Source: Opitutus sp. (GTDB lineage Bacteria > Verrucomicrobiota > Verrucomicrobiia > Opitutales > Opitutaceae). From it: 64,000 nt of DNA. Shown piece by piece: positions 43,547-51,647 of the stretch (position 1 is the stretch's first letter; each line of letters begins with the position of its first letter). Where the stretch lies: contig PNJQ01000005.1 of NCBI GenBank assembly GCA_013821985.1, positions 1 to 64,000 of the forward strand, in the 5' to 3' direction. The translations under genes were made by a program, and so were the position numbers. The notes under the pieces are model-generated. The model had not been told where the DNA came from, did not search any database, and saw nothing but the letters and a program-made list of their open reading frames with translations.

Positions 43547-45625
43547 TTAGAACGCCAGGCGGAGCCCGGCGGTGAAGTTGCGTCCGGGCAGGGGCGCAAC
43601 GTCTTTCAAGAACGAGGAGTGGATGCGCGCGGTTTCATTGCCGAGGTTCGAGACGCGGGCGAAAAGCTCGGCGTCCGCGCGCGCGAGTTTGAAGCGCCAT
43701 GCGGCGAAGAGACTGACGAGCGCATGTCCGTCGGTCGCAGTCTCGCCGGGCGCGAGCCGCTTGGCGCGTTGGGTGACCCGGACATCCGCGCTGAGTGTCA
43801 GGTGCTCGGTGCGGAAATCGATCCCCCCGCCCACCCGGGCGGGCGTGAGGCGCGGCAGCGGCTGCCCATTGGAGCGCTTTTTTCCGCGCACCGAGTCGCC
43901 GATCAGACGGAGATCGAATTGTCGCCCCGCCGCCTCATGGAGATGGGTCACGAGTTCGAGTTCGCCGCCGGTGAACTCGGCATCGCGCTGGACGAAACGA
44001 TACACCGGCAATCCGCTGTCTGGAGCGACGGTGCCGGTGTCGTCCTCGAAAATATAGCCCGCAAAACGATTGGCGAAGACCGTCACGCTTCCCGTGATGA
44101 AGCCAGTGCGTTTCCGCAGGCTGACGTCGAAGCCGACGGAGCGTTCGACGCCGAGCGCCGCGTCGCCGATTTCATAGATGCCGGTCCCCGCGTGGGGTCC
44201 GTCGGCGAAGAGCTCCTGCGCATTCGGGGCGCGTTCGTTGCGTGAAACCGTGAAGGCGAGGGCGTAGTCCTGATTGATCTTCCAGACGGCGCCGCCGGAG
44301 AGGCTCGCGCCAGTGCGCGTCTGACCGCTGAGGCCCGTGCCGGCTTCGGGCGCAATTTCCTGGCGTTCGGCACGCGCGCCAAATTGCCAGGTGACGGCGG
44401 AAGTCGGGATCTCCTCGTAGAGAAACAGCGCGCGATTGGTCGTGACCGACGGCGGCACGAATGCTTCCTCGCCGATGGCGGCAAAATCGCTGCGCGAGAA
44501 TTGGAGGCCCAGCGCGCCTTCGAACGCGCCGAGCGGTTCGTGCAGCAATTCAAAGCGACCCTCATGGGCGCGATTGGTGAACCGGGTGCCGATGGCGCCC
44601 CCTTCCAGTTCATTGTGCGCGTAGTCGGCGACACCGAGCTGCACCCGCGCGAGACGGATCACCGGCACAGGCGAAAAAAGTTCGCCGTGCACATCCCAGC
44701 GGCGTTGCCGGAGGTCGAGTCGAACCCCTTCCTCGGCGTGCTCCTCGTCATCCTGCTCCTCGTCGTGTTCCTCTTCCTCGTCCCGGCCATGGCTGTGACC
44801 GGGCACGCCGTAGAGCGAATTGAATCCGTTGTAGGAGACCCCGAGATGTCCGCGCTCGGCGATGTAGGACAGGCCGACGCCTGCGCCCGCCGTTTTGCTG
44901 GCGGTGTTGGGAAGAATGTCGCGGGCTGGCGGACCTTCCTCCTCCTCATCGTGGTCGGCCAGCAGTGCTGCGGTTTCCGCGAAACCGGGGATGCGCACGT
45001 CGTCGGTCTGCCGGGTGAATCCATCCAGGCGCCACGCCCAGGAGCCGGCGCGACCGGTGAACACGGCGGCCCCCGCGCGCTCCTCGGCCGCGCTGCCGTA
45101 ACGGCTCTCGATGCGGCCGCCGAAGGGTGCGGCGGGCAGTTCCTCGGGAATGCGCGAGTCGATCACGTTAACGACGCCGCCCACGGCCGACCCGCCATAG
45201 AGCAGCGTCGCGGGGCCGCGCACGATCTCGATGCGGTCGATCAGCAACGGATCGAGGCTCACGGCGTGATCGGGACTGATGATGGAGGCATCGAGCGTGC
45301 CGACGCCTCCCGTGAGCACCCGCACACGGTCGCCGCCGAGTCCGCGGATGACGGGCCGGCTCGCTCCGGGACCGAAGTAGGTGGACGAGATGCCCGGTTC
45401 GTTCGCGAGCGTTTCGCCGAGCGTGGGTTGACGGAGTTGGACGAGACGTGGGCCGCCCACGACCGACGTGGGGAGCGCGACTTCGTCCTGCGCGCGCCGG
45501 AGCGGGCTGCCGGTGACGACGAACTCTTCGAGGTGAACCGGCGGGGCGCCGGAAGGAGGTGTGGTCTGGGCCGATGCGACGAGCGCACCGGAAGAGAAAA
45601 GGAATAGGAGGGAAAATGGTTTCAT
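43547..45625 (-). CDS. TonB-dependent receptor, ZnuD-like with acidic/His-rich loops
   Basis: 692 aa from the ATG at 45625 (signal peptide MKPFSLLFLFSSGALVASAQ). The TonB box region (EEFVVTGSP), plug (RPVIRGLGGDRVRVLTGGV, EIVRGPATLLYGGSAVGGVVNV) and C-terminal beta-barrel ending in Phe are complete. Two plug-proximal loops are rich in metal ligands: DHDEEEEGPPARD and HSHGRDEEEEHDEEQDDEEH. This is the hallmark of ZnuD-type zinc receptors. A DUF2946-like gene is just upstream. Confidence 0.9.
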   Translation of the reverse strand: MKPFSLLFLFSSGALVASAQTTPPSGAPPVHLEEFVVTGSPLRRAQDEVALPTSVVGGPRLVQLRQPTLGETLANEPGISSTYFGPGASRPVIRGLGGDRVRVLTGGVGTLDASIISPDHAVSLDPLLIDRIEIVRGPATLLYGGSAVGGVVNVIDSRIPEELPAAPFGGRIESRYGSAAEERAGAAVFTGRAGSWAWRLDGFTRQTDDVRIPGFAETAALLADHDEEEEGPPARDILPNTASKTAGAGVGLSYIAERGHLGVSYNGFNSLYGVPGHSHGRDEEEEHDEEQDDEEHAEEGVRLDLRQRRWDVHGELFSPVPVIRLARVQLGVADYAHNELEGGAIGTRFTNRAHEGRFELLHEPLGAFEGALGLQFSRSDFAAIGEEAFVPPSVTTNRALFLYEEIPTSAVTWQFGARAERQEIAPEAGTGLSGQTRTGASLSGGAVWKINQDYALAFTVSRNERAPNAQELFADGPHAGTGIYEIGDAALGVERSVGFDVSLRKRTGFITGSVTVFANRFAGYIFEDDTGTVAPDSGLPVYRFVQRDAEFTGGELELVTHLHEAAGRQFDLRLIGDSVRGKKRSNGQPLPRLTPARVGGGIDFRTEHLTLSADVRVTQRAKRLAPGETATDGHALVSLFAAWRFKLARADAELFARVSNLGNETARIHSSFLKDVAPLPGRNFTAGLRLAF

Positions 45626-45743
45626 GCGGGATCGATTTTGGGCGAAGGTTGCGCGCGCGGTGGCGCGGCGCCAAGACGCCGGGAGAACGGAGAGCAACGC
45701 GCGCGACCAGCAGGACGCGCCGCGGACGGGGGAGCGGATCGAC

Positions 45744-46073
45744 TCAGCGAACCGGCGGCCCGCAGCTCGGTTGCAGCCGCACATCGACGGCAAGCGGAGC
45801 CACGCGGTCGGCCACGGCGAGTTCGCCCGCGACCCACACGGCCGGAGCGATCGTCAGCGCGACACCCTCCGCGGGATTCTCCGCGCCGTGCTGAAACAGC
45901 GTGACGGCGCACTCGTGGTGCTCCGCCGGCTCACCGTCATGGACGTGCCCGTGCAATTCCGGGCTGACCGACAAAACACCCAGCAACCACACCGCCAGCG
46001 CGCAGGCGGCCGCCAGCACCCGCGTGAAGCGGTGTGCCGGGGTCGGGGCGGACACGTCGGAGGGCAGACGCAT
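45744..46073 (-). CDS. DUF2946-like small His-rich exported protein
   Basis: 109 aa from the ATG at 46073. A hydrophobic N-terminal segment (VLAAACALAVWLLGVLSVSPELH) is followed by HGHVHDGEPAEHHECAVTLFQHG, a His/Cys/Glu cluster that could bind zinc or copper. Proteins of this sort often sit beside metal TonB receptors. The 118-bp gap to the receptor gene is compatible with one transcript. The plus-strand ORFs overlapping it are shadows. Confidence 0.7.
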   Translation of the reverse strand: MRLPSDVSAPTPAHRFTRVLAAACALAVWLLGVLSVSPELHGHVHDGEPAEHHECAVTLFQHGAENPAEGVALTIAPAVWVAGELAVADRVAPLAVDVRLQPSCGPPVR

Positions 46074-46149
46074 GAGCAGCGGAAGGAGGCCAAAGCCCAC
46101 CAAACGTCAAGTCCTGCCGTGGCACCCCATGGCGGCCAAATCCGGACTC

Positions 46150-46163
46150 ACCTAAATTTAGGT
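46150..46163. promoter_or_regulatory. Perfect 14-bp palindrome, candidate metalloregulator operator
   Basis: ACCTAAATTTAGGT is a perfect palindrome 76 bp before the start of the DUF2946-like gene, at about the distance expected for an operator overlapping its promoter. CCTAAA/TTTAGG half-sites are reminiscent of DtxR/MntR-type boxes, but the regulator is not identified. Confidence 0.55.
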
Positions 46164-46252
46164 CGTTTTGGGCATCCGCATTTTTGCGCAGGTCGGTAGC
46201 TTCGGACTCAAGATTTTCGTGCCTGGCAACGGGTGCGAGAGGTGACCAACCT

Positions 46253-46301
46253 GAGCCCGCAATCGTTCACTGGCCCGTGACGGTTGCGGGCTCTATCTTT
46301 T
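46253..46301 (+). terminator. Intrinsic terminator on the plus strand with no upstream gene
   Basis: GAGCCCGCAA pairs perfectly with TTGCGGGCTC around an inner CAC/GTG stem, followed by TATCTTTT. It points rightwards. The 175 bp upstream hold no plus-strand gene, which raises the possibility of a short non-coding transcript. Confidence 0.55.
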
Positions 46302-46311
46302 CCCGGGCGCC

Positions 46312-46337
46312 AAAAAAGGCGCGGAGGGATCCGCGCC
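46312..46337 (-). terminator. Rho-independent terminator of the POT transporter gene
   Basis: Read on the minus strand, GGCGCGGA-TCCC-TCCGCGCC is an 8-bp perfect stem followed by TTTTTT. It lies 25 bp after the transporter stop. Confidence 0.85.
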
Positions 46338-46362
46338 TTGGGAAGGGGAGGACGGGAAGGCG

Positions 46363-47859
46363 TTACTTCACTTCGCCCATCAGCTTCTTCACCCACGGTG
46401 TGACGAGCAGCAGCGCGACGAACGCGACGCCGACCCAGCCAGCTTGGTGGAGGAAGAATTTCGACAGTGCGCCCGCGTCGGTGGCAGTGAATTCGCCCGC
46501 GAGCACGCCGGCGACTTTGTTGCCAAGGGCGGCGGCGAGGAACCAGATGCCCATGACGAGGCCGACGAGATTGCCGGGGGCGAGCTTCGTCAGCGTGCTG
46601 AGGCCGACCGGGCTGAGGCAGAGTTCGCCGACGGTCTGGAGGAAGAACAGACCGACGATCCACATTGGGCTGACTTTGCCCGCGGCAGTGGCGGCGGCGG
46701 CCGGCACCATCAGCAGGAACGACAGTCCGAGGAAGAAGAGGCCGATCGCAAATTTCATCGGGCTCGACGGCGCACGGTCCCCGAGCTTCACCCAGATCCA
46801 CGCGAAAATCGGCGAGAGCGAGATGACCCAGATCGAGTTGACCGATTGGAACCACGCCGACGGGAACTTGTAGCCGAACATCTCGAGGCGAGTCAGCTGG
46901 TCGCCGAACAGCGCGATGGTCGAGCCGGCCTGTTCGAAGATCGCCCAGAAGATGATCGCCGCGAGCGAGAACACGAAGATGGCCGCGAAACGTTTCATGC
47001 TCGGGTCGTTGCGGGTGCCGAACCACAGGATGGCGAGGATCGGCAGCACGACGTAGCCGTATTTCACCCACGCGAACGCTTCGTTGGTGTCAGATAGGCG
47101 GACCAACGCGAAGAACGCACCGGCGCCCGCGAGCACCGCGAGCAGCTTGCCCCACGGACGGGCGACTTCTGGCGCCGGCGGGTGGCCGACGTTCGAAAGG
47201 CGGTGCCACTGGATCAAATAAACGACGAGTCCGATCGTCATGCCCACGCCCGCCGCGGCGAAACCCCAGTGCCAGCTCCGTGCCGGATCGAAGCCCCAGC
47301 CGGTCAGCATCGCCTTGAACGCGTCGCTTTGCGCGAGCCAGCCGGTGATCAACGGCGCAAGGAAGGCACCGATGTTGATGCCCATGTAGAAAATCGAGAA
47401 GCCCGAGTCGCGGCGCGTGTCTTCGCGGCTGTAGAGCGAACCGACCATTGAGCTGATGTTCGGCTTCAGCAGGCCGGTGCCGCACGCCACGAGCACGAGA
47501 CCCGTGTAGAAAAAGAACGGCGAATGCACCGCGAGCGAGAAGTAGCCCGCGGCGATGATGATGCCGCCCCAGAGCACCGCGGCGCGGGCGCCGAGGAAGT
47601 TGTCGGCAATGAACCCGCCCGGGATCGAGAGCATATAGACACTCATCGTGTAGGTGCCGTAGATGACGCCCGCAGTGCGGTTGTCGAAACCGAGGCCGCC
47701 GGCCGCGATCGGTGCGACCATGAACAGCGTGAGCAGGGCGCGCATGCCGTAGTAGCCGAAGCGTTCCCAGAGTTCGGTGAAGAACAGATTGGTCAGCCCG
47801 CGCGGGTGACCGAAGATGCCGCTGGTGTCCGGAGCGGCCGAAGGGGCGGTGTGCTGCAT
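46363..47859 (-). CDS. POT/PTR-family proton-coupled oligopeptide transporter
   Basis: 498 aa, 12-14 membrane helices. The family motif ELWERFGYYGMRALLTLFM (ExxERFxYY) in helix 1, GGFIADNFLGARAAVLWGG, GTGLLKPNISSMVGSLY and the PTR signature FSIFYMGINIGAFLAPLITGWL are all present. It imports di- and tripeptides with protons. It is monocistronic, with a strong terminator. Confidence 0.94.
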   Translation of the reverse strand: MQHTAPSAAPDTSGIFGHPRGLTNLFFTELWERFGYYGMRALLTLFMVAPIAAGGLGFDNRTAGVIYGTYTMSVYMLSIPGGFIADNFLGARAAVLWGGIIIAAGYFSLAVHSPFFFYTGLVLVACGTGLLKPNISSMVGSLYSREDTRRDSGFSIFYMGINIGAFLAPLITGWLAQSDAFKAMLTGWGFDPARSWHWGFAAAGVGMTIGLVVYLIQWHRLSNVGHPPAPEVARPWGKLLAVLAGAGAFFALVRLSDTNEAFAWVKYGYVVLPILAILWFGTRNDPSMKRFAAIFVFSLAAIIFWAIFEQAGSTIALFGDQLTRLEMFGYKFPSAWFQSVNSIWVISLSPIFAWIWVKLGDRAPSSPMKFAIGLFFLGLSFLLMVPAAAATAAGKVSPMWIVGLFFLQTVGELCLSPVGLSTLTKLAPGNLVGLVMGIWFLAAALGNKVAGVLAGEFTATDAGALSKFFLHQAGWVGVAFVALLLVTPWVKKLMGEVK

Positions 47860-47950
47860 AGGCGGCGATTCCTGTCACTTCACTCTGAAAGGGCAAGAGC
47901 GCAGGCGAGCGCGGGGTGGACAATCGCGCCGCCGCCCGCTCAATGGCCGC

Positions 47951-48403
47951 GTGCCGTCCGGCCTCGTCATCCTCTACGCCACTGTCTCCGGTAACGCGGA
48001 GCAGCTCGCGCTCGCCGCCGCCCAGGCGTTGCGCGCGCACGGCCACGTGGCGGAGGTGCACAACGCCGCGGACTTCCCCGCGGCGAGGCTGCGCGAATAC
48101 CGCGCCGCGCTCCTGATCGTCAGCACGTGGGGCGAAGGCGAGCCGCCGCCGGACGCCGCGGACTTTTTCGCCGCGCTCGAAGGCGAGCCGTCGCTCGAGC
48201 TGCGCAATTTGAACTACGCCGTGCTCGCGCTCGGTTCGTCGATGTATCGCGATTTTTGCGCGAGCGGCCGTCGCGTGGACGAAGACCTGGCCCGCCACGG
48301 CGCCCGGCGCCTGCTCGATCGCGTGGAGTGCGATACGAAATTCAAGGCCGACTTCGAACGCTGGCTCGGGCGCGTGCAGGAGGCCTTGCAGAAGCTTTCA
48401 TGA
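47951..48403 (+). CDS. Flavodoxin-domain protein
   Basis: 150 aa from the GTG at 47951; upstream codons in the track ORF are non-family. The FMN phosphate loop is LYATVSGNAEQLA, and STWGEGEPPPDAADFF and LALGSSMYRDFCASGRRVDEDL are the two isoalloxazine loops, as in the flavodoxin domains of sulfite or P450 reductases. It is a single domain, so an electron carrier. Coupled by ATGA to the esterase gene. Confidence 0.85.
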   Translation: MPSGLVILYATVSGNAEQLALAAAQALRAHGHVAEVHNAADFPAARLREYRAALLIVSTWGEGEPPPDAADFFAALEGEPSLELRNLNYAVLALGSSMYRDFCASGRRVDEDLARHGARRLLDRVECDTKFKADFERWLGRVQEALQKLS

Positions 48404-49260
48404 GCAAAACGCGCACGCTTCCCGCCCGGCTCGGCCGGCTGTTGGTCGGACTCGGTTTCACCGAACTTGCCGCTCACGAAGAAGTGCTGACTTTGCCACC
48501 GCATGCGACGCTCGCGGCGCGCGAGATCCCGTTGTTCGTGCCGGCTGGTGGGGTGAAGCCGGACACCCCGCTGCTTTTCGCGCTCGACGGGCAGATGATG
48601 CCGGCGTGGAAACTCGCGGAATCGCTCGCGGTCCTGGCGGAGCGCAAGGAGATCGTGGCCCCGCTCGTGGTGGCGATCCCGGCGGCGAAGGAGCGCGTCG
48701 AGGAATACGGGCTCGCGGGGACGCTCGACTATGCCGGTCGCGGCAAGCTCGCGGCGGAATTTCAGACTTTCGTTCTCGCCGACGTGCTGCCGGCCGTGCG
48801 GCGTCGCTACGGCCTGAAGCTCGCGCCTGAACGCACGGGGATTCTCGGCGCCTCGCTCGGTGGCCTGGCGGCGTTCGACCTCGCGTGGCATCACCCGGAG
48901 GTCTTCGGGTTCGTCGGCGTGTTTTCCGGTTCGCTTTGGTGGCGCGGTGAGGATGGCGATGCGGCCGCGGAGCAATCCTCTAGGCTGGCGCACCGCCTCG
49001 TGCGTGGCACGGAGCGGCCGCCCGCGGTGCGACTCTGGTTTCAGGCGGGCACGGCGGACGAGACGGACGATCGCGATGGCAACGGGGTAATCGATGCGAT
49101 CCAGGACACGACGGAGCTGATCGACGAATTGGAATCCAAGGGCTACCGCCGCGGGCGCGACGTGGTTTATCATGAGATTGCGGGCGGCGAACACAACGAG
49201 CGCACGTGGGCGGAAGCGCTGCCGGTTTTTCTGCGCTGGGCGTTGCCCGCGAAAAAGTGA
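48400..49260 (+). CDS. Alpha/beta-hydrolase (esterase D-like)
   Basis: 286 aa. The nucleophile elbow is GASLGGLAAFDLAWHHPEVFG; the catalytic His is probably in GGEHNERTWAEALPVF, with an Asp in the preceding loop. A Ca-binding-like DRDGNGVID sits near residue 225 and is also seen in relatives of this esterase type. No signal peptide. Substrate unknown. It overlaps the flavodoxin gene by 4 bp. Confidence 0.82.
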   Translation: MSKTRTLPARLGRLLVGLGFTELAAHEEVLTLPPHATLAAREIPLFVPAGGVKPDTPLLFALDGQMMPAWKLAESLAVLAERKEIVAPLVVAIPAAKERVEEYGLAGTLDYAGRGKLAAEFQTFVLADVLPAVRRRYGLKLAPERTGILGASLGGLAAFDLAWHHPEVFGFVGVFSGSLWWRGEDGDAAAEQSSRLAHRLVRGTERPPAVRLWFQAGTADETDDRDGNGVIDAIQDTTELIDELESKGYRRGRDVVYHEIAGGEHNERTWAEALPVFLRWALPAKK

Positions 49261-49293
49261 CGTGCGGCGTTGCGCCGCGCGCCGCCGAACCGC

Positions 49294-49836
49294 TCAGCGA
49301 TCGCGATCGTCGAGAAATACGGCGCGACCCGCCGGGCGGCGGGCAGAGGCGATCTGCAACTCGCCGTTGCGCGTGGGCGTGAAGGCGGCCACGACGACTC
49401 CGAGGAGATTTTGCGGCACGACCGGCTCCATGTCGTGCGTGCGATTGTTCAGGCCGCGGACCCGCCAGCCGTCACGCGCTTTGGCGACGAGGACATGGCC
49501 GACGGAACGGCGTTCCTGATTGCGATAGACAACGGTCTGCCCGCGCTGGAGATCGGCGTAGTTCGCCGTGCGTAGAACGAGGATCGTGCCCGCGCCGTAG
49601 AGCGGCTGCATCGAGCGGCCGGTGCCGACGAGGAGAAACGAGCCGGGATTGCGGCTGACGCAATCGATCGCCTCGCGCCACGCGTCGGCTTCGTTGACGG
49701 CGATCGCACGGGGCGAGTTGCCGGTGAACACGCCGCGGATCCACGTGTCGGCCGTTTCATCGAACGCGCCGGCGGTCGTCGACACCGCGGCAGCGAGGAG
49801 AATTCCCGCGAGCCACAGTCGTGTTTGCCGCACCAT
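49294..49836 (-). CDS. S24/S26 peptidase-like exported protein
   Basis: 180 aa if the ATG at 49836 is used; the GTG at 49854 adds 6 residues. A signal peptide (TRLWLAGILLAAAVSTTAGA) is followed by a signal-peptidase-like fold: VGTGRSMQPLYGAGTILVL has the Ser of S24/S26, and GHVLVAKARDGWRVRGLNN contains the probable general-base Lys. It may be a membrane or periplasmic protease, or an inactive relative. No neighbour suggests a substrate. Confidence 0.7.
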   Translation of the reverse strand: MVRQTRLWLAGILLAAAVSTTAGAFDETADTWIRGVFTGNSPRAIAVNEADAWREAIDCVSRNPGSFLLVGTGRSMQPLYGAGTILVLRTANYADLQRGQTVVYRNQERRSVGHVLVAKARDGWRVRGLNNRTHDMEPVVPQNLLGVVVAAFTPTRNGELQIASARRPAGRAVFLDDRDR

Positions 49837-49977
49837 TTCTGATGAAATGGCCACGCCGGGTGCGAACGCGAGCCGCGGTTGTTGAGGTTCATTCCTCAGG
49901 CCATGTTGCAGCGCGCCGTGGAGGATGTCTACGGACCCGCTGAGGCCGAATGCGGACGAATCGGCGCGCGGCTCAGG

Positions 49978-50448
49978 TCACTTCAGGTAACTCTTGAGCA
50001 TCCAAGTCGTCTTCTGGTGCCATTGAATTCGGCCGATCGCGAGGTCCTGCGTCTCAAGGTCGTTGGTCTGCCCAGCGGCGTCGCGCAGCGCGACGAGGTC
50101 GGCGATGGTTTTCTCGTGCGCGGTGACGAGGCCAGCGACGTAGTCCTTTGCCGCGACCGGGCCGCCAAATTCATCGATGCCCGATTCGCGGGCGAACCGT
50201 GTGAGCCCGCCCGGCGCAAAGGCGTCGAGCGCGCGGATGCGTTCGGCAAGTTCATCGATCGCCTCGAAGAGGTTCTCGTATTGCGTCTGAAAGGCCTGGT
50301 GGAGCGAGAAGAAGCCGGCGCCTTCGACGTTCCAGTGTGCATCGTGGGTGTTGGCCATCAGCGCGTAGGAATCGGCGAGAACCTGGGCGAGTTGCTTGAC
50401 GACGGGAGAAGCGGTCTTGGTGGAGGAATGGGTCGTGGCGGTTTTCAT
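49978..50448 (-). CDS. dps: Dps-family DNA-binding ferritin-like protein
   Basis: 156 aa from the ATG at 50448. A four-helix bundle that oxidises and stores iron and shields DNA. HDAHWNVEGAGFFSLHQAF and EAIDELAERIRALDAF contain the inter-subunit ferroxidase residues. The position four after the second His, usually Asp or Glu, reads Gln (LHQAFQ). It precedes (in coordinates) an iron uptake operon, which suits a role in iron balance, but is transcribed after an 81-bp gap and may be separate. Confidence 0.88.
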   Translation of the reverse strand: MKTATTHSSTKTASPVVKQLAQVLADSYALMANTHDAHWNVEGAGFFSLHQAFQTQYENLFEAIDELAERIRALDAFAPGGLTRFARESGIDEFGGPVAAKDYVAGLVTAHEKTIADLVALRDAAGQTNDLETQDLAIGRIQWHQKTTWMLKSYLK

Positions 50449-50529
50449 TGCGGGAAGGAACATTCGTGCTTGAGGTGCGCCGCGGCGGCGAAGGGGACGC
50501 GTCGCAACTTAGCGACCAAGCGCCCGCGT

Positions 50530-51639
50530 TCAAGTGGCGCGTTTGCCGCGGCGGCGCATCCACCAGAGCGCTCCACCGCTGAGCGCCAGGATTCCCGGGG
50601 TGAGGCCACCGAAAAAATACGCCCATTTCACCCACGTGGCGCCGTGAAAACCGAAATGCAGCGGCGCGAGCAGCGATTTGAACTGCTCGAGGGCTGGCGC
50701 CTCCTTGGCCGCGCGCACGCTGCGAAGCGCGCCGGTCGCCGTGTCGAAATCGACCCGGCTGAATTTCTGCCACGGCGGATGCCGGCGATGCAGCAGGAGG
50801 ACGCTGGCCGGGGCGCCGGCCCGCGTGGGGAACTGGAGGCGCGTTAGCTCCGCGTCGGGGAATTGCGCCTGCGCAGCAGCCAGCATCGGCTCGAGCGGAG
50901 CGAAGCGCTCGGCTGATGGCGGCGGCGCGGACGAGGCCGTTGGCGGCGCTGACGTGAAAATCCGCCAGCTATAGATCGCGCCGGTGAGGCCGAGCACGAC
51001 AGGGAAATAAATGGCCGCGAGCCCGACCCACTTGTGCAGGTCGCCGAGGGCTACCCGCCAGCCCAGCCGCCAGCGAAACGGGTGGCGCGCCAGGCCCCGC
51101 CAGCGGTCGCGATGCACGTAGATTCCGGTCAGGCCGAGCAGCAGCAACCCGATCCCGGCCACCATCGTGACGACGTAGCCGCTGCGACCCGCACGGAGTT
51201 GCATGTGGAGACCGAGGAGCCACGGGGTGAACAGCGCCTGATCGGGCCCGCTCCACACCATCCGGCCGTTCGCCGGAACGACAAAGGCGGTCCAGCGGGT
51301 CTTTCCATCCGGCGCGAGAAAGAGGAACCGGTGGGTTGCATCCGTTGCCGCAGCGGGATGAAATCGATAGAGCCGGTAACCCGGCGGCGCCCGGCGAATG
51401 AGTTCGTCCACGATCGGCGCAAGCGGTGCGGCCGGACCGCCGGGTGCGGCGACGTGACGGTCGCGTTCGAGGACACGCTCCAGCTCGTGGTGCACCACGA
51501 GCAGCGATCCCGTGGCGCTCATCAACACGATCAGCGCGCCCAAGCCGAGGCCGAGCCAGCGATGAATCTTCCAGACGTGCAGCCAGACGCGCCAGCCTTG
51601 GACGCGGGCGGCGGGTTCGACTGCGACGGACGAAGGCAT
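50530..51639 (-). CDS. PepSY-associated TM protein, PiuB-like
   Basis: 369 aa. Four membrane helices flank PepSY-like periplasmic regions: WKIHRWLGLGLGALIVLMSATGSLLV, YVVTMVAGIGLLLLGLTGIYVHRDRWRG, DLHKWVGLAAIYFPVVLGLTGAIYSW and a last helix near YFFGGLTPGILALSGGALWW. Conserved His residues (KIHRW, LHKW) may carry haem or assist ferric reduction. It ends the iron-type operon: 8 bp separate it from the TonB receptor gene. Confidence 0.85.
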   Translation of the reverse strand: MPSSVAVEPAARVQGWRVWLHVWKIHRWLGLGLGALIVLMSATGSLLVVHHELERVLERDRHVAAPGGPAAPLAPIVDELIRRAPPGYRLYRFHPAAATDATHRFLFLAPDGKTRWTAFVVPANGRMVWSGPDQALFTPWLLGLHMQLRAGRSGYVVTMVAGIGLLLLGLTGIYVHRDRWRGLARHPFRWRLGWRVALGDLHKWVGLAAIYFPVVLGLTGAIYSWRIFTSAPPTASSAPPPSAERFAPLEPMLAAAQAQFPDAELTRLQFPTRAGAPASVLLLHRRHPPWQKFSRVDFDTATGALRSVRAAKEAPALEQFKSLLAPLHFGFHGATWVKWAYFFGGLTPGILALSGGALWWMRRRGKRAT

Positions 51640-51647
51640 CGACGCGT

